Origin: Gammaproteobacteria bacterium
GTDB lineage: Bacteria; Pseudomonadota; Gammaproteobacteria; Pseudomonadales; Pseudohongiellaceae
Assembly (NCBI GenBank): GCA_012960305.1
Contig: DUBM01000017.1
Span: 172,465-236,464 of the forward strand
Length of the DNA: 64,000 nt
Direction: 5' to 3'
Within the stretch, counting starts at the first letter, position 1. Each line of letters opens with the position of its first letter. The notes beneath the pieces are model-generated. The model had not been told where the DNA came from. It searched no databases and saw nothing but the letters and a program-made list of their open reading frames with translations. Both the position numbers and the translations under genes were made by a program. This document shows positions 35,251-46,597 of the stretch, one piece after another.

Positions 35251-36576
35251 CTATATACCACTGCGGCCATAGTTGCCTAGTTTCGATTTCTTCATCAGAC
35301 CATCATACTGATGAGACATCAGATGAGATTGAACCTGAGACCAAAAGTCCATAGTTACAACTACAGAAATAAGCAGTGCTGTTCCACCCAAGTTAAACGG
35401 GACGTTAGCGAGCATTTGCATGAAATTTGGTAGTAAACACACCAATGTTATATACACGGCACCAAACATTGTAAGACGCGTGATAACTCCGTCGATGTAT
35501 TTTGCAGTGTGCACGCCTGGTCTAATTCCAGGAATAAAGGCACCGGATCGCTTCAAATTTTCTGCAACGTCTCTGGGGTTAAACACCAAAGCTGTGTAGA
35601 AGAAACAGAAGAAAATGATCATGACACTAAAAATAATTATATACAGCGGCTGCCCGGGACCAATTAAAAACGCAATTTCCTGCAACCACTCCGATCCTTC
35701 AGATTGACCAAACCACTGACCAATGGACGCTGGAAACAAAAGAATACTGCTGGCAAAAATAGCAGGAATTACACCAGCCATATTAATCTTCAAGGGTAGG
35801 TGGCTAGCTTGCGCCTGATACATCTTCCGCCCTTGCTGGCGCTTCGCATAGTTGACTGTAATTCGTCGTTGCGCTCGTTCAATGTAAACGATAGCGGCAA
35901 TAACACCGATTGCGATTAAGCCAACAACCAATAATAGAACGCCATTTATCTGACCTTCATAGGCTTGAGTTAATGAAGTACCAATAGCAGCTGGAAAGCC
36001 TGCAACAATACCGGCAAAAATCAACATTGAAATGCCGTTGCCAATTCCTTTCTCAGTAATCTGCTCACCTAACCACATGAGGAACATAGCTCCGGTTACT
36101 AGGGAAATAATTGCTGTCAGATTGAAAGCAAGACCGGGCGCATAGGCCATTGGTGCCAGAAGCCCCACTGTCATACCCGTGCCCTGAACCGTCGCTAAAA
36201 CCAATGCCCCGTATCTCGTATATTGGGAAATCTTACGACGACCAGATTCCCCCTCTTTCTTTAATTGATCAAGCTGCGGACTCACTGCAGTGAGTAGCTG
36301 CATAATAATTGACGCTGATATATAGGGCATAATGCCCAGAGCCAATATGCTCATTCTCTCTAGTGCTCCACCACCAAACATATTAACCATGTCAGTGAGT
36401 GTGCCTTCTTGATTAGTAAAAAATTGCGATAACTGAATGGGGTCTATTCCTGGCACAGGAATGTGAGTACCTATTCGATAGACCAAAAGAGCAAATAGCA
36501 AAAACAATAGGCGAGCTTTCAGCTCACCAAGGCCGGCGCCAATGTTTTCTGGATTGATGTTTGGTTTATTTGCCAT
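35251..36576 (-). CDS. secY: protein translocase subunit SecY
   Basis: 441 aa with ten helices. [12 protein letters not shown] in helix 1 and the cytoplasmic loop [11 protein letters not shown] are typical. Forms the SecYEG channel with SecE, which is also encoded in the window. 44 nt after rplO. Confidence 0.97.
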   Translation of the reverse strand: MANKPNINPENIGAGLGELKARLLFLLFALLVYRIGTHIPVPGIDPIQLSQFFTNQEGTLTDMVNMFGGGALERMSILALGIMPYISASIIMQLLTAVSPQLDQLKKEGESGRRKISQYTRYGALVLATVQGTGMTVGLLAPMAYAPGLAFNLTAIISLVTGAMFLMWLGEQITEKGIGNGISMLIFAGIVAGFPAAIGTSLTQAYEGQINGVLLLVVGLIAIGVIAAIVYIERAQRRITVNYAKRQQGRKMYQAQASHLPLKINMAGVIPAIFASSILLFPASIGQWFGQSEGSEWLQEIAFLIGPGQPLYIIIFSVMIIFFCFFYTALVFNPRDVAENLKRSGAFIPGIRPGVHTAKYIDGVITRLTMFGAVYITLVCLLPNFMQMLANVPFNLGGTALLISVVVTMDFWSQVQSHLMSHQYDGLMKKSKLGNYGRSGI

Positions 36577-36620
36577 TTATTTAACAGTGCGTCTCAATAT
36601 TTATTAAAAAAAAGTGTTTC

Positions 36621-37211
36621 CTATTCCGCTTCGATTTCACCAGAATTATCTGAAGATACTTCAGCTCGCTTTTCTTTAGCCGAACCCTCAGCCTTGGCTA
36701 CTTTCTTAGTTTCCGTTTTCGCCCCAGCTTTAGCTGGTTTCTTCGCTAGCTTGCCTGGCTTTTCATCCACTGGAGTAGCTTCAATAATTTTGCCACCCGC
36801 TGCTTCGATCGCTACTCGAGCACCTTTAGTAACTCCTAGACCGTCAACAGTAACTGCTTTAGTTACATCTCCGGAAAGCATTACTTTTACTCGAGTAATA
36901 TTTGCAGTAATCAAATTTGCTTTCCGTAAAGCTTCAACTGTAATCACATCAGCGTCTACTTGGTTCAATTCCGAAGTACGAACTTCCGCAGTTTTGCGAC
37001 CAATACGTGAACTAAAACCATATTTTGGCAAACGCATTTGCAAAGGCATTTGGCCGCCCTCGAAACCAGGTCTAACAGTTCCACCTGTTCGTGACTTCTG
37101 ACCCTTATGGCCAGTACCACAGGTTTTACCCCATCCGCTGCCAATACCACGACCAACTCGTTTCCTCGCTTTAGTGCTACCGGGAGCCGGACTCAATGTG
37201 TTTAATTGCAT
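36621..37211 (-). CDS. rplO: 50S ribosomal protein L15 with a long basic/acidic tail
   Basis: 196 aa against 144 in E. coli. The core (1-145) is normal: L-S-P-A-P-G-S-T-K and [11 protein letters not shown]. Residues 147-196 form an added low-complexity tail, lysine/alanine-rich (K-K-P-A-K-A-G-A-K) and then glutamate-rich at the very end. The tail should be disordered and reach off the ribosome surface. 10 nt after rpmD. Confidence 0.95.
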   Translation of the reverse strand: MQLNTLSPAPGSTKARKRVGRGIGSGWGKTCGTGHKGQKSRTGGTVRPGFEGGQMPLQMRLPKYGFSSRIGRKTAEVRTSELNQVDADVITVEALRKANLITANITRVKVMLSGDVTKAVTVDGLGVTKGARVAIEAAGGKIIEATPVDEKPGKLAKKPAKAGAKTETKKVAKAEGSAKEKRAEVSSDNSGEIEAE

Positions 37212-37221
37212 TTCGATTCCC

Positions 37222-37401
37222 TCAGTCTATGGTCAGCATGTAACTGACTTTATTAATCATTCCACGCACCGCTGGAGTGTCTTCCAACTCAACAGTTTGA
37301 TGCATACGTTTCAGTCCGAGGCCTTTTAGTGACAAGCGATGCTTGCCTATAGTGCCAATTGGGCTACGTACTAGCGTTATTTTGACTGTTTTCTTAGCCA
37401 T
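37222..37401 (-). CDS. rpmD: 50S ribosomal protein L30
   Basis: 59 aa, the E. coli length. [10 protein letters not shown] and [12 protein letters not shown] are diagnostic. It lies 4 nt after rpsE and 10 nt before rplO. Confidence 0.95.
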   Translation of the reverse strand: MAKKTVKITLVRSPIGTIGKHRLSLKGLGLKRMHQTVELEDTPAVRGMINKVSYMLTID

Positions 37402-37405
37402 TTCC

Positions 37406-37915
37406 CTAACCTACGATTTCTTCGACTGTCTTGCCACGTTTAGCAGCGACGTCTTCAGGCGAACTCATATCTCGCAATCCTTTAAAAGTAGCGTTAACCA
37501 CATTGACTGGATTGGTTGATCCATAACATTTTGCTAAAACATTTTGCACACCAGCCAATTCAAGAATAGCCCGCATCGCACCACCGGCGATAACACCCGT
37601 ACCTTCTGATGCTGGTTGCATATAGACTTTTGAAGCCCCGTGTCGGGCTTTAATTGGGTATTGCAGCGTATGACCGTCCAGGTTTACAGAAATCATGTTG
37701 CGTCTTGCCGATTCCATCGCCTTCTGAATCGCTAGAGGAACTTCACGAGCCTTGCCTCGGCCAAAACCAACTCGACCGTTACCATCGCCTACTGCAGTCA
37801 AAGCGGTGAATCCGAAAATTCGTCCACCTTTAACCACTTTAGCTACCCGGTTAACTTGGATTAGTTTTTCCTGCAGTCCTTCTTCGTTCTTACCTGGATC
37901 GTCTTTAAATGCCAT
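37406..37915 (-). CDS. rpsE: 30S ribosomal protein S5
   Basis: 169 aa. Double-stranded RNA-binding N-domain ([15 protein letters not shown]) and the C-domain with G-G-A-M-R-A-I-L-E. Involved in decoding accuracy. 12 nt after rplR. Confidence 0.97.
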   Translation of the reverse strand: MAFKDDPGKNEEGLQEKLIQVNRVAKVVKGGRIFGFTALTAVGDGNGRVGFGRGKAREVPLAIQKAMESARRNMISVNLDGHTLQYPIKARHGASKVYMQPASEGTGVIAGGAMRAILELAGVQNVLAKCYGSTNPVNVVNATFKGLRDMSSPEDVAAKRGKTVEEIVG

Positions 37916-37927
37916 ATCTATAACCTG

Positions 37928-38278
37928 TTAAAATTCCAGTCCGCCTTCACGTGCAGCTTCAGCCAGAGCTTTCACTCGACCATGATACGCATAACCGGAG
38001 CGGTCAAAAGCGACCTTCTCTATGCCTGCGGCCTTAGCACGTTCAGCAATAAGTTTTCCAATTCTGCCTGCGGCGTCGATGTTGCCAGTAGCTCCGCCTT
38101 TACCCACTTTCTCAACGGTTGAAGCACTCGCCAAAACTTGGTTTCCCATGGGCGAAATAACCTGCGCATATATGTGCCGCGGTGAGCGATACACACATAA
38201 CCGGTTTACCCGAAGTTCACTTATTTTTGCTCTGGCTCGTCGCGCTCTACGCAAACGAGCTAATCTCTTAACGCTCAT
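37928..38278 (-). CDS. rplR: 50S ribosomal protein L18
   Basis: 116 aa starting at ATG 38278 ([14 protein letters not shown]); the frame extends further upstream into rplF without a ribosome site. [10 protein letters not shown] and the [12 protein letters not shown] end are conserved. Binds 5S rRNA with L5. Confidence 0.95.
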   Translation of the reverse strand: MSVKRLARLRRARRARAKISELRVNRLCVYRSPRHIYAQVISPMGNQVLASASTVEKVGKGGATGNIDAAGRIGKLIAERAKAAGIEKVAFDRSGYAYHGRVKALAEAAREGGLEF

Positions 38279-38288
38279 AACTAAAATC

Positions 38289-38822
38289 CTATTTCTTCTT
38301 CGCTTCTTTTCTGTACACACGCTCATCAGCGTAGCGAATTCCCTTCCCTTTATATGGTTCAGGCGGTCGAAAATCTCTAAGTTCAGCAGCTACCTGACCA
38401 ACTAATTGCTTATCGGCACCTGTTATAACAATCTCTGTCTGGCTTGGAGTATCAACTGTAACTCCAGCAGGAAGTTTGTAGTCAATTGGGTGTGAATATC
38501 CCACTGTCAAGTTAACTGATGCCCCCTGAGCTTTAGCACGATAGCCTACACCTTGAAGTTCTAGTTTCTTCTCAAATCCTTGGCTAACTCCAACAACCAT
38601 ATTATTAATTAATGATCGAAACGTGCCTGCCATCGCACTGGCGGACCTTGATGCATCTTTTGCAGAAACTTTTAACTCTTCACCGTCTTGAGCCACAATT
38701 ACAAGACGATGCAATTCGAGATTTAAGTTACCTTTGCTTCCTTTAATAGAAACTTCAGTATCAGAAATTTTAGTTTCTACACCCTTCGGTATTGCTACTG
38801 GATTTTTTGCTACTCTGGACAT
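38289..38822 (-). CDS. rplF: 50S ribosomal protein L6
   Basis: 177 aa, as in E. coli. [11 protein letters not shown] at the start and the L6 signature [11 protein letters not shown] near the end. Sits at the base of the stalk region. 42 nt after rpsH. Confidence 0.97.
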   Translation of the reverse strand: MSRVAKNPVAIPKGVETKISDTEVSIKGSKGNLNLELHRLVIVAQDGEELKVSAKDASRSASAMAGTFRSLINNMVVGVSQGFEKKLELQGVGYRAKAQGASVNLTVGYSHPIDYKLPAGVTVDTPSQTEIVITGADKQLVGQVAAELRDFRPPEPYKGKGIRYADERVYRKEAKKK

Positions 38823-38864
38823 ATCTTCGTTGCTCTTTAACTAACTTCGTATTTAAAAATACGA

Positions 38865-39260
38865 TTAGAAAACTGTACACAAAACTTCGCCACCAATTCC
38901 TGAGGCTTGTGCTTGCTTGTCAGTCATCAACCCACGATTAGTTGACAATATTGCCACTCCTAATCCAGCTCTATTCTTGGGCAAATCTTCTTTACCTTTA
39001 TAAGAACGCAAACCGGGTCGACTGACTCTCTTAATCTCTTCAATAACAGGCTTACCAGAAAAGTATTTCAGATCAACAGTGAGCTCTGACTTACCTTCGA
39101 GTTCCTGAACGGAATATCCGTTTATATAACCTTCGCCTTCCAAAACCTTACTTAGCGCAACTTTAATCTTTGAAGACGGACAGCTAACCGTAGGGAGCTG
39201 TGCCATCTGCGCATTGCGTACGCGGGTTAAAAAATCTGCAATAGGATCTGACATGCTCAT
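38865..39260 (-). CDS. rpsH: 30S ribosomal protein S8
   Basis: 131 aa. [16 protein letters not shown] is the family start; ATG 39260 has GGGAG 7 nt upstream, so the longer frame is not used. S-T-N-R-G-L-M-T-D and G-G-E-V-L-C-T-V-F end it. S8 represses the spc operon in E. coli. Confidence 0.95.
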   Translation of the reverse strand: MSMSDPIADFLTRVRNAQMAQLPTVSCPSSKIKVALSKVLEGEGYINGYSVQELEGKSELTVDLKYFSGKPVIEEIKRVSRPGLRSYKGKEDLPKNRAGLGVAILSTNRGLMTDKQAQASGIGGEVLCTVF

Positions 39261-39274
39261 ATTTCTTCTCCCAA

Positions 39275-39580
39275 TTACCAACTTGCCTTGGTTAGTCCAG
39301 GTACATCACCGCGCATTGCTGCTTCACGCAACTTATTACGACAAAGTCCAAATTTTCGATAAACTCCGCGCGGACGACCAGTGATTTGACAACGTCGCTG
39401 TTGTCGAATTGGACTAGCATCACGAGGTAGTTTCTGAAACTTTACCTGCGCTTCCCACTTCTCGTCGTCGCTTGCATTCACATCACTGAGAATAGCTTTC
39501 AGGGCAGCTCTTTTAGCTGCGAACTTCGCAACAGTTTTCGAACGCTTGTTTTCTCTGGCTATCATTGAAGTTTTAGCCAT
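39275..39580 (-). CDS. rpsN: 30S ribosomal protein S14
   Basis: 101 aa, the zinc-free long form: [16 protein letters not shown] has one cysteine where the short form has a C-x-x-C pair. L-P-R-D-A-S-P-I-R is conserved. It lies 3 nt after the extended rplE. Confidence 0.96.
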   Translation of the reverse strand: MAKTSMIARENKRSKTVAKFAAKRAALKAILSDVNASDDEKWEAQVKFQKLPRDASPIRQQRRCQITGRPRGVYRKFGLCRNKLREAAMRGDVPGLTKASW

Positions 39581-39583
39581 GGA

Positions 39584-40354
39584 TCAGGACTCCTCTTTAT
39601 CTGCAGGCGCTTCATCAGCTGCAGGCTTTTTCCCTGCCGCAGGCTTTTCTTCTGCCGCAGGCTTTTCTTCTGCCGCAGGTGCTTGCTCTTCAGCAGCGCT
39701 GGCCTCTTCGGCTACAGGCGCTTCTTTAACTTTTTCTTCGACTCTTTCCTCAGCTTTTTCTTCAACTAAAGGTTCTGCTTCTTTCTTGGCAGAAGCTTCA
39801 TCAACTGCTGAAGTCAATCCCCGGAATGGAAAACGCATAGCTGTTAGTAGCGCCCTACCTTCTTCATCAGATGTTGCCGTTGTGGTAATCGTGATGTCTA
39901 AACCCCGCAAAGTATCGATTTTATCGTAATCGATTTCCGGGAAAATAATTTGTTCATTAACGCCCATGGCAAAATTTCCACGACCATCAAATGCCTTCGG
40001 GCTAAGCCCTCTAAAGTCTCTGATCCGAGGAATCGCAATACTCACTAACCTTTCAAGAAACTCGTACATGCGTTCGCCACGAAGAGTCACTTTACAACCC
40101 ACGGGCCAGCCTTCTCTAATCTTGAAGCCAGCAATTGATTTGCGAGCTTTAGTGATAACAACTTTCTGACCACTAATCTGAGTTAGATCGCCTGCGGCAT
40201 TTTCAAGTATCTTCTTGTCAGATACAGCCTCACCAAGACCCATGTTTAAAACCACCTTAGTGACTTTTGGAACACGCATCGGGTTGTCATAACTGAACTG
40301 AGCAGTTAATGCCGGTATAACTTCTTTTTTATAAAATTCTCTAAACTGAGCCAT
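39584..40354 (-). CDS. rplE: 50S ribosomal protein L5 with a repeat-built C-terminal tail
   Basis: 256 aa from ATG 40354, against 179 in E. coli. The core ends normally at M-R-F-P-F-R-G (about residue 179). A 77-residue tail of almost only A, E, K and P follows, ending in six-residue repeats of the P-A-A-E-E-K type coded by 18-bp tandem units. The core should bind 5S rRNA and the P-site tRNA as usual. The tail should be disordered; its role is unknown. No frameshift: rpsN starts 3 nt after the stop. Confidence 0.95.
   Translation of the reverse strand: MAQFREFYKKEVIPALTAQFSYDNPMRVPKVTKVVLNMGLGEAVSDKKILENAAGDLTQISGQKVVITKARKSIAGFKIREGWPVGCKVTLRGERMYEFLERLVSIAIPRIRDFRGLSPKAFDGRGNFAMGVNEQIIFPEIDYDKIDTLRGLDITITTTATSDEEGRALLTAMRFPFRGLTSAVDEASAKKEAEPLVEEKAEERVEEKVKEAPVAEEASAAEEQAPAAEEKPAAEEKPAAGKKPAADEAPADKEES
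39616..39687 (-). repeat. four 18-bp tandem units in the rplE tail
   Basis: Two identical units (39634-39651 and 39652-39669; plus-strand CTGCCGCAGGCTTTTCTT) with one diverged copy on each side. Each adds six residues, so length changes keep the frame. Confidence 0.85.
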
Positions 40355-40374
40355 TTTTGGCAACCTACCAGTGT

Positions 40375-40689
40375 TTAATCTACGTCCTGACCATTTGATT
40401 TGAAGATTCGCTTCTTATCGCCTTCATCAGAAACTGCAATGCCAACTCGGTCGGCTTTATTAGTCTCTGCATTAAAAATCGCTATATTTGAAACATGAAG
40501 CGAAGCTTCTTTTTCAATAATTCCACCAGGCTGACCAGCGTTAGGGTTTGCCTTAGTATGACGTTTAACCATATTTACACCGGCAACAATTATTCTATCT
40601 TTGCCGAGTAATCGAGAAACAGTTCCACGCTTACCTTTGTCTTTACCAGTGATAACTATCACTTCATCTTCACGTTTTATTTTGTTCAT
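40375..40689 (-). CDS. rplX: 50S ribosomal protein L24
   Basis: 104 aa, the E. coli length. A KOW motif near 8-30 ([15 protein letters not shown]) and [14 protein letters not shown] are diagnostic. An assembly initiator of 50S. 45 nt after rplN. Confidence 0.96.
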   Translation of the reverse strand: MNKIKREDEVIVITGKDKGKRGTVSRLLGKDRIIVAGVNMVKRHTKANPNAGQPGGIIEKEASLHVSNIAIFNAETNKADRVGIAVSDEGDKKRIFKSNGQDVD

Positions 40690-40734
40690 GGTGCTCTACA
40701 TCTCTCTTAATCTCTGTGGCTCTGCCAGTAAATC

Positions 40735-41103
40735 CTAAAGGACTTCAGGTGCCAGCGAAATAATTCGCATGAACTTCTCATTACGAAGTTCTCTTGTCAC
40801 TGGGCCAAATACACGTGTACCAATTGGCGCATCCTGTGCGTTAAGTAAAATTGCCGCATTATCATCGAACTTAATTAATGAACCGTCACTGCGTCGCACA
40901 CCTTTCTTAGTGCGAACTACAAGCGCTGTGATCACCTGCCCTTTTTTTACTTTTCCACGAGGAATTGCTTCCTTAACACTTACTTTAATGACATCACCTA
41001 TACGCGCATAACGGCGATGAGAACCACCCAAAACCTTGATACACATTACCCGCCGTGCACCGCTGTTATCTGCGACATCTAAATAAGATTGCACTTGAAT
41101 CAT
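40735..41103 (-). CDS. rplN: 50S ribosomal protein L14
   Basis: 122 aa. [17 protein letters not shown] and [12 protein letters not shown] are conserved. First gene of the spc group; it follows rpsQ by 57 nt. Confidence 0.97.
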   Translation of the reverse strand: MIQVQSYLDVADNSGARRVMCIKVLGGSHRRYARIGDVIKVSVKEAIPRGKVKKGQVITALVVRTKKGVRRSDGSLIKFDDNAAILLNAQDAPIGTRVFGPVTRELRNEKFMRIISLAPEVL

Positions 41104-41160
41104 CGATTCACTCCATCATGTATTCGATTAAGGAATACAGATCTAATTCTTTTGATACTA

Positions 41161-41436
41161 TTAAACTTGTGTAGCACGCCCATCTATCGATACCAAAGAC
41201 CAAGATTTAGTTTTTGATATTGGGGTCACTTCTTTAATTGTTACTTCATCGCCCGCCTGACATGCATTTTCTGCATCATGGGCATGTATTTTAGTAGAGC
41301 GCTTAATAATTTTTCCGTATACAGGGTGTTTCACTCGGCGCTCAATCATCACAACAATGGACTTATCCATCTTGTTGCTGATCACCTTACCGGAAACCGT
41401 GCGAGCTGCTTTCTCTTGGAGTTCACTTTCCGACAT
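41161..41436 (-). CDS. rpsQ: 30S ribosomal protein S17
   Basis: 91 aa. [14 protein letters not shown] and [13 protein letters not shown] are the OB-fold hallmarks. Last gene of the S10 group, 2 nt after rpmC. Confidence 0.96.
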   Translation of the reverse strand: MSESELQEKAARTVSGKVISNKMDKSIVVMIERRVKHPVYGKIIKRSTKIHAHDAENACQAGDEVTIKEVTPISKTKSWSLVSIDGRATQV

Positions 41437-41438
41437 GA

Positions 41439-41636
41439 TTAGGATCCACTTCTCTGTTTTTCAGTAATAATAGTTTTGACTCTGGCAATGCTTCTGCGCA
41501 CATCACCGATCAAATGAACTTGACCTAGCTGTCCAGTGCCGTGCTGCATGCGATTGTTAAACTGATCTTTGTAAAGTGTCTGCAAATGAGATTGCAGCTC
41601 CTCTACGGATTTTTCTCTCAATTCGTTCGCTTTCAT
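41439..41636 (-). CDS. rpmC: 50S ribosomal protein L29
   Basis: 65 aa, a two-helix protein: L-R-E-K-S-V-E-E-L and the basic [10 protein letters not shown] end. Its start shares 1 nt with the stop of rplP. Confidence 0.95.
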   Translation of the reverse strand: MKANELREKSVEELQSHLQTLYKDQFNNRMQHGTGQLGQVHLIGDVRRSIARVKTIITEKQRSGS

Positions 41637-42049
41637 TACATTACCGTCCGCTTAACAAAGGCTGTTTCAAAAGGAAGTTTTGCCGCAGCAAGGTAAAATG
41701 CCTCACGCGCAAGAACTTCATCAACACCTGCGATCTCAAACATAATTCGACCTGGTTGAATCTGGGCAACCCAGTACTCAACATTACCTTTACCTTTACC
41801 CTGACGAACTTCCAATGGCTTCTGAGTAATTGGTTTATCAGGGAACACACGAATCCAGATTTTTCCGCCACGTTTTACGTGTCGTGTCATTGCTCGACGA
41901 GCCGCTTCGATCTGACGCGCCGTCAATCGGCCACGGGAAATGGCTTTCAAACCGTATTCACCAAAATCAACATTGCTACCACGATGTGCAAGACCTCTAT
42001 TACGGCCTTTCATCATTTTGCGAAATTTTGTGCGCTTCGGTTGTAACAC
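41636..42049 (-). CDS. rplP: 50S ribosomal protein L16
   Basis: 137 aa. [11 protein letters not shown] and [15 protein letters not shown] are diagnostic. It helps place the A-site tRNA. R82, the residue hydroxylated by YcfD in E. coli, lies in the retained M-G-x-G-K-G-like region, here changed to R-Q-G-K-G-K-G. Confidence 0.96.
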   Translation of the reverse strand: MLQPKRTKFRKMMKGRNRGLAHRGSNVDFGEYGLKAISRGRLTARQIEAARRAMTRHVKRGGKIWIRVFPDKPITQKPLEVRQGKGKGNVEYWVAQIQPGRIMFEIAGVDEVLAREAFYLAAAKLPFETAFVKRTVM

Positions 42050-42061
42050 GTTCTTATTCCT

Positions 42062-42730
42062 CTAGTTGGCCTGGGTTTGTGCGGGCACGACGGCCTCGTC
42101 CAGATCCAAAATCTCACCTTTAAATATCCACACTTTTACACCAATGATGCCGTAAGTAGTGCTTGCTTCAGATGTTGCATAATCGATGTCTGCACGCAAA
42201 GTGTGCAAAGGCACGCGACCTTCGCGATACCATTCTGAGCGCGCAATCTCTGCTCCGCCTAATCGACCACCAACCTGTATCTTGATCCCCTCAGCCCCCT
42301 GACGCATAGCATTTTGTACTGCGCGCTTCATAGCACGTCGAAACATTACTCGACGCTCTAGCTGAGAAGCCACGCTGTCTGCTACCAATTGAGCATCAAG
42401 ATCAGGCTTACGAATTTCTTCAATATTAATCTGAACAGGAATACCCATCTTTTCAGTAAGAATTCCACGCAGAGCTTCAACATCTTCGCCTTTCTTACCA
42501 ATTACGATACCCGGTCGCGCGGTGTAAATAGTTAACTTAGCTGTCTGTGCTGGTCGTTCAATTTCAACTCGAGAAACCGACGCGGTTGCTAATCGTTTCT
42601 TAACAAAGTCACGAACATGCAAATCAACCAACAGGTTGTCTGTATAATCTTGACCTTCGGCATACCACACAGACGTGTGCTTCTTGACTATGCCAAGTCG
42701 AATTCCAGTTGGATGTACTTTTTGACCCAT
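42062..42730 (-). CDS. rpsC: 30S ribosomal protein S3
   Basis: 222 aa, slightly shorter than the 233 of E. coli at the C-terminus. [13 protein letters not shown], a KH domain ([11 protein letters not shown]) and the C-domain [11 protein letters not shown]. Part of the mRNA entry channel. 9 nt after rplV. Confidence 0.97.
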   Translation of the reverse strand: MGQKVHPTGIRLGIVKKHTSVWYAEGQDYTDNLLVDLHVRDFVKKRLATASVSRVEIERPAQTAKLTIYTARPGIVIGKKGEDVEALRGILTEKMGIPVQINIEEIRKPDLDAQLVADSVASQLERRVMFRRAMKRAVQNAMRQGAEGIKIQVGGRLGGAEIARSEWYREGRVPLHTLRADIDYATSEASTTYGIIGVKVWIFKGEILDLDEAVVPAQTQAN

Positions 42731-42739
42731 CCGATACTC

Positions 42740-43072
42740 CTAGCTATCAGCGATCGTAATTGTTATGTGACATGAACGCTTAAGAATCCGATCTGCGCGA
42801 CCTTTTGCTCTTGGCATAATGCGTTTCATGGCCATACCTTCATCAACACAAATCGTTGATACTTTTAGTTCATCTACATCAGCGCCTTCATTATGTTCAG
42901 CGTTAGCGATGGCAGAATTCAAAATTTTCTTGATTATTGCTGCACCTTTTCTTGGGCTATAAGACAGCACTTCTAGTGCTTCTTCGACAGCCTTGCCACG
43001 CACCTGGTCTGCAACCAGTCTGGCTTTTTGTGCTGAGAGGCGTGCGCCTTTCAATCTTGCTCTTACTTCCAT
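42740..43072 (-). CDS. rplV: 50S ribosomal protein L22
   Basis: 110 aa, as in E. coli. [15 protein letters not shown] and the loop [12 protein letters not shown] that lines the exit tunnel. 9 nt after rpsS. Confidence 0.97.
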   Translation of the reverse strand: MEVRARLKGARLSAQKARLVADQVRGKAVEEALEVLSYSPRKGAAIIKKILNSAIANAEHNEGADVDELKVSTICVDEGMAMKRIMPRAKGRADRILKRSCHITITIADS

Positions 43073-43081
43073 TTCAGCCCC

Positions 43082-43354
43082 CTAACGTACTTTCTTATCT
43101 GCATTGTGCCCGCGATAGGTACGAGTAACAGCGAATTCACCCAGCTTGTGTCCAACCATATCTTCACTTACGAAAACAGGAACATGCTGACGGCCATTGT
43201 GTACAGCAATTGTTAGACCCAACATATCTGGAGAGATCATTGAGCGTCTCGACCAAGTTTTGATCGGACGCTTATCATTGATCTCAACAGCAGTCTGCAC
43301 TTTCTTCATCAAGTGGAGATCAATAAATGGACCTTTTTTTAGTGAACGTGGCAC
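43082..43354 (-). CDS. rpsS: 30S ribosomal protein S19
   Basis: 90 aa. [12 protein letters not shown] and [14 protein letters not shown] are diagnostic. Pairs with S13 in the 30S head. 22 nt after rplB. Confidence 0.97.
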   Translation of the reverse strand: MPRSLKKGPFIDLHLMKKVQTAVEINDKRPIKTWSRRSMISPDMLGLTIAVHNGRQHVPVFVSEDMVGHKLGEFAVTRTYRGHNADKKVR

Positions 43355-43376
43355 GCTTAGTTTCCCCTATTCGGCC

Positions 43377-44207
43377 TTAGCGGCTTGAATTTCTGCGACG
43401 GACAATCATTTTATCCGTTCGCTTATTAGTTCTTGTTTTATAACCCTTAGTCGGTGTGCCCCAAGGCGATACAGGATGACGTCCACCAGACGTTCTACCT
43501 TCACCACCACCATGTGGGTGATCAACTGGATTCATGGCAACACCACGAACTGTTGGTCTAACACCTCTCCAGCGTTTGGCACCGGCTTTACCGAGTGAGC
43601 GCAAGCTATGTTCTGAATTCGATACTTCGCCCAATGTCGCGCGACAATCGGAAAGTACTTTTCTCATTTCTCCAGAGCGTAATCGCAATGTGGCGTAATC
43701 ACCTTCACGGGCAACCAACTGCAATGAAGTTCCCGCACTACGGGCTATTTGAGCACCTTTACCTGGTTTCATTTCCGAGCAATGGACTGTGCTACCCAGT
43801 GGAATATTTCTAAGTGGTAGGCAGTTACCTACTTTTATTGAGGAGTCTTCACCGGACATCAAGACGTCACCAGCACTGACTTTGCCTGGTGCAATGATGT
43901 AACGGCGCTCACCATCGGCATAAAGCAATAAAGCAATGTTCGCGGAACGGTTAGGATCGTACTCAAGTCGCTCTACTTTGGCTTCGATTCCGTCTTTATT
44001 GCGGCGAAAATCAATAATTCGATACTTCTGCTTGTGACCGCCACCTTGGTGACGGGTAGTAATTCGACCTTTATTATTGCGGCCACCATTCTTTGGCTTG
44101 GGGGCTGTCAACGGCGCATAAGGAGCACCCTTATGCAGGTCAGGATTCACAACCTTGACGACAAATCGGCGTCCTGGAGAAGTTGGTTTACACTTAACTA
44201 CTGGCAT
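43377..44207 (-). CDS. rplB: 50S ribosomal protein L2
   Basis: 276 aa. The core carries [16 protein letters not shown], whose histidine sits near the peptidyl transferase centre. 20 nt after rplW. Confidence 0.98.
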   Translation of the reverse strand: MPVVKCKPTSPGRRFVVKVVNPDLHKGAPYAPLTAPKPKNGGRNNKGRITTRHQGGGHKQKYRIIDFRRNKDGIEAKVERLEYDPNRSANIALLLYADGERRYIIAPGKVSAGDVLMSGEDSSIKVGNCLPLRNIPLGSTVHCSEMKPGKGAQIARSAGTSLQLVAREGDYATLRLRSGEMRKVLSDCRATLGEVSNSEHSLRSLGKAGAKRWRGVRPTVRGVAMNPVDHPHGGGEGRTSGGRHPVSPWGTPTKGYKTRTNKRTDKMIVRRRNSSR

Positions 44208-44227
44208 GATTTAACCCTTTATCCCCG

Positions 44228-44527
44228 CTACCCAACATCAGCTAAATCAATTTCATGACCTGCTTCCAGTCTTACGTAGGCTTTTTTCCAATTTGAGCGA
44301 CGACGAATTTTACCGCGATTGGTCCGCTTGGTTTTACCTTTAACATTCAATACCTGAAGGTCTTCGACAGCCACTTCGAATATTTCTTCAACTGCCGCCT
44401 TAATTTCAGGCTTAGTAGCATCCATAGCCACTCTGAATGTGTACTGATTGTTTTCTTCACCCAAGATAGTCGTTTTTTCTGACACATGAGGTCCAAGAAT
44501 TACTGTGTACATACGCTCTGGTGTCAT
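44228..44527 (-). CDS. rplW: 50S ribosomal protein L23
   Basis: 99 aa. G-P-H-V-S-E-K-T-T and V-N-V-K-G-K-T-K-R are conserved. It docks trigger factor and SRP at the tunnel exit. Its start overlaps the rplD stop by 4 nt (ATGA), so translation is coupled. Confidence 0.96.
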   Translation of the reverse strand: MTPERMYTVILGPHVSEKTTILGEENNQYTFRVAMDATKPEIKAAVEEIFEVAVEDLQVLNVKGKTKRTNRGKIRRRSNWKKAYVRLEAGHEIDLADVG

Positions 44528-45144
44528 GACAACATCTCCTCAACTTTCTTAAGAGCAGCAACTGTTATCAACACGTTATCAAATCCAATCAAGCTAACGG
44601 GATCAACGCCGGCAACATCTAACACGTCAACTTTGTGCAAGTTTCTAGCAGCCAAGTACAAGTTATTCTCGACTTGATCTGAAACAATCAAAACGTTATC
44701 TAATTCAAATTCTTTGAGTTTGTTGACCAGATCTTTGGTCTTGTGAGATTGCAGCGCGAATTCGTTTACTACGAATAATCTTTCTTTCCTGATTAGCTCT
44801 GAAAGGATGCACTGCATTGCACCGCGGTACATTTTCTTATTAAGTTTCTTACTGTGATCTTGTGGCTTGGCTGCGAAGGTAACACCACCGCTACGCCAGA
44901 TTGGGCTTCGAATAGTTCCGGCACGCGCTCGGCCGGTTCCCTTTTGACGCCATGGTTTGCGTCCACCACCACGCACTTCTGAACGAGTCTTTTGCTTAAC
45001 GCTGCCTTGGCGAGCACCAGCCAAATAAGTAACAACTGTCTGGTGAACTAGAGGCTCGTTGTATTCGCGACCGAATGATTCATCAGATAATGAAATTTTT
45101 TCTTTGCCCATCTTCTTTCCGGGTAATACAAGATTAAGTTCCAT
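44524..45144 (-). CDS. rplD: 50S ribosomal protein L4
   Basis: 206 aa. M-E-L-N-L-V-L-P-G and the loop [17 protein letters not shown] that reaches the tunnel. In E. coli it represses the S10 operon through the rpsJ leader; whether that holds here is not shown. 3 nt after rplC. Confidence 0.97.
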   Translation of the reverse strand: MELNLVLPGKKMGKEKISLSDESFGREYNEPLVHQTVVTYLAGARQGSVKQKTRSEVRGGGRKPWRQKGTGRARAGTIRSPIWRSGGVTFAAKPQDHSKKLNKKMYRGAMQCILSELIRKERLFVVNEFALQSHKTKDLVNKLKEFELDNVLIVSDQVENNLYLAARNLHKVDVLDVAGVDPVSLIGFDNVLITVAALKKVEEMLS

Positions 45145-45147
45145 TGC

Positions 45148-45792
45148 TTACCCTTTGGTTTTAATTGCTGGACGGACTATAACGTTTGATCCTGTAGCAC
45201 CTGGAAGGGCACCTTTGATAAGAAGAAGATTATTATCAAGATCAACTCTTATCACTTCTAAAGATTGGGTAGTCTTTTTAACATTTCCCATTTGACCGGC
45301 CATTTTCTTACCTTTCCAAACTCTACCTGGTGTTTGACACTGACCAATCGACCCAGGAGCACGGTGAGAAATTGAGTTACCGTGTGTTGCATCTTGCATT
45401 TGAAAATTGTGGCGCTTAACACCGCCTTGGAAACCTTTACCTTTCGAAGTACCGGTAACATCTACTTTCTGTCCCGCTTCGAATTGATCTACCTTAATTT
45501 CACTACCCATTGCTAGTTCTGCTGCTTCTTCCCCTTCAGTGCGAAACTCCCAAAGACCAGAACCAGCTTCTGTATTTGCTTTAGCAAAATGACCAGCAAG
45601 CGATTTACTTACACGAGATGCACGACGCGCGCCCATAGTGACTTGAATAGCACTATAACCATCTGTTTCCGCGGTTTTAATTTGAGTAACCCGGTTTGGT
45701 TGTACTTCTACAACCGTTACAGGAATAGATGTGCCATCTTCAGTGAAAACGCGTGTCATACCGCTTTTTCGACCGACTAAACCAATCGACAT
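45148..45792 (-). CDS. rplC: 50S ribosomal protein L3
   Basis: 214 aa from ATG 45792 ([14 protein letters not shown]), which has GAGG 9 nt upstream; the in-frame ATG at 45807 has none. T-S-K-G-K-G-F-Q-G and [15 protein letters not shown] are diagnostic. It starts the 50S assembly and is separated from rpsJ by an unusually long gap. Confidence 0.96.
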   Translation of the reverse strand: MSIGLVGRKSGMTRVFTEDGTSIPVTVVEVQPNRVTQIKTAETDGYSAIQVTMGARRASRVSKSLAGHFAKANTEAGSGLWEFRTEGEEAAELAMGSEIKVDQFEAGQKVDVTGTSKGKGFQGGVKRHNFQMQDATHGNSISHRAPGSIGQCQTPGRVWKGKKMAGQMGNVKKTTQSLEVIRVDLDNNLLLIKGALPGATGSNVIVRPAIKTKG

Positions 45793-46005
45793 TGTTATAA
45801 ACCTCATCGTGCACGGGGCTAAAACCCGCTATGGCCGCTGACGCGTTACACTATGTGTGTCACCACTCATGAGTGACATAAATATCAGTGCGCCAAAACT
45901 TTTATAAAGGGCAAAGAGGACTGAATGCTCTATTGCCTGGTATTTGTTTTACTACTTTCTTTCTGTATTTCTGTACTACTCTATTTCTAGGTACTGCTAG
46001 TCCTA
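45793..46005 (-). other. 213-nt leader between rpsJ and rplC with a hairpin
   Basis: In most gammaproteobacteria rplC follows rpsJ closely. Here 213 nt separate them. The minus strand can fold TGTCAC-9 nt-GTGACA (45878-45858). A TTATAAAA stretch at about 45908 could serve as a weak -10. It may be a control point or internal promoter for the rest of the cluster. Confidence 0.4.
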
Positions 46006-46326
<321 letters not shown>

Positions 46327-46417
46327 CTACCTAAAACTCCAAAATTTTGCTTAAAAATTAATTAGTTACTGCCCATTTTTTGGGCGCACAGCTTTTAAAC
46401 GCCAAAAAAGGATGCGA

Positions 46418-46446
46418 ATTTTAAGGTCGGTTCACTTTCAAGTCAA
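46418..46446 (-). promoter_or_regulatory. S10 operon sigma-70 promoter
   Basis: TTGACT (46446-46441), a 17-nt spacer, and TAAAAT (46423-46418), placing transcription start near 46411, about 85 nt ahead of rpsJ. An excellent consensus match at the expected place. Confidence 0.85.
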
Positions 46447-46597
46447 GCAAAACCTTGCCTGAAAGCCGCTTTTTCTCTGGCTTTCAGCATATTTGACCTA
46501 TTTAAAACTCTAAGACCGAAAACCACGATTTTCATGATAACAATTGACTTTATTAACATCTATTTTACAAACTGCGATATCCCACGATACTTACGAT

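Noticed and set aside
36694..37101. 135-codon plus-strand frame opposite rplO
   Set aside because: It is the antisense of the biased lysine/alanine codons in L15; no family resemblance or ribosome site.
39546..39929. 127-codon alanine/serine-rich plus-strand frame
   Set aside because: It is the antisense of the L5 tail repeats, so its composition is a by-product.
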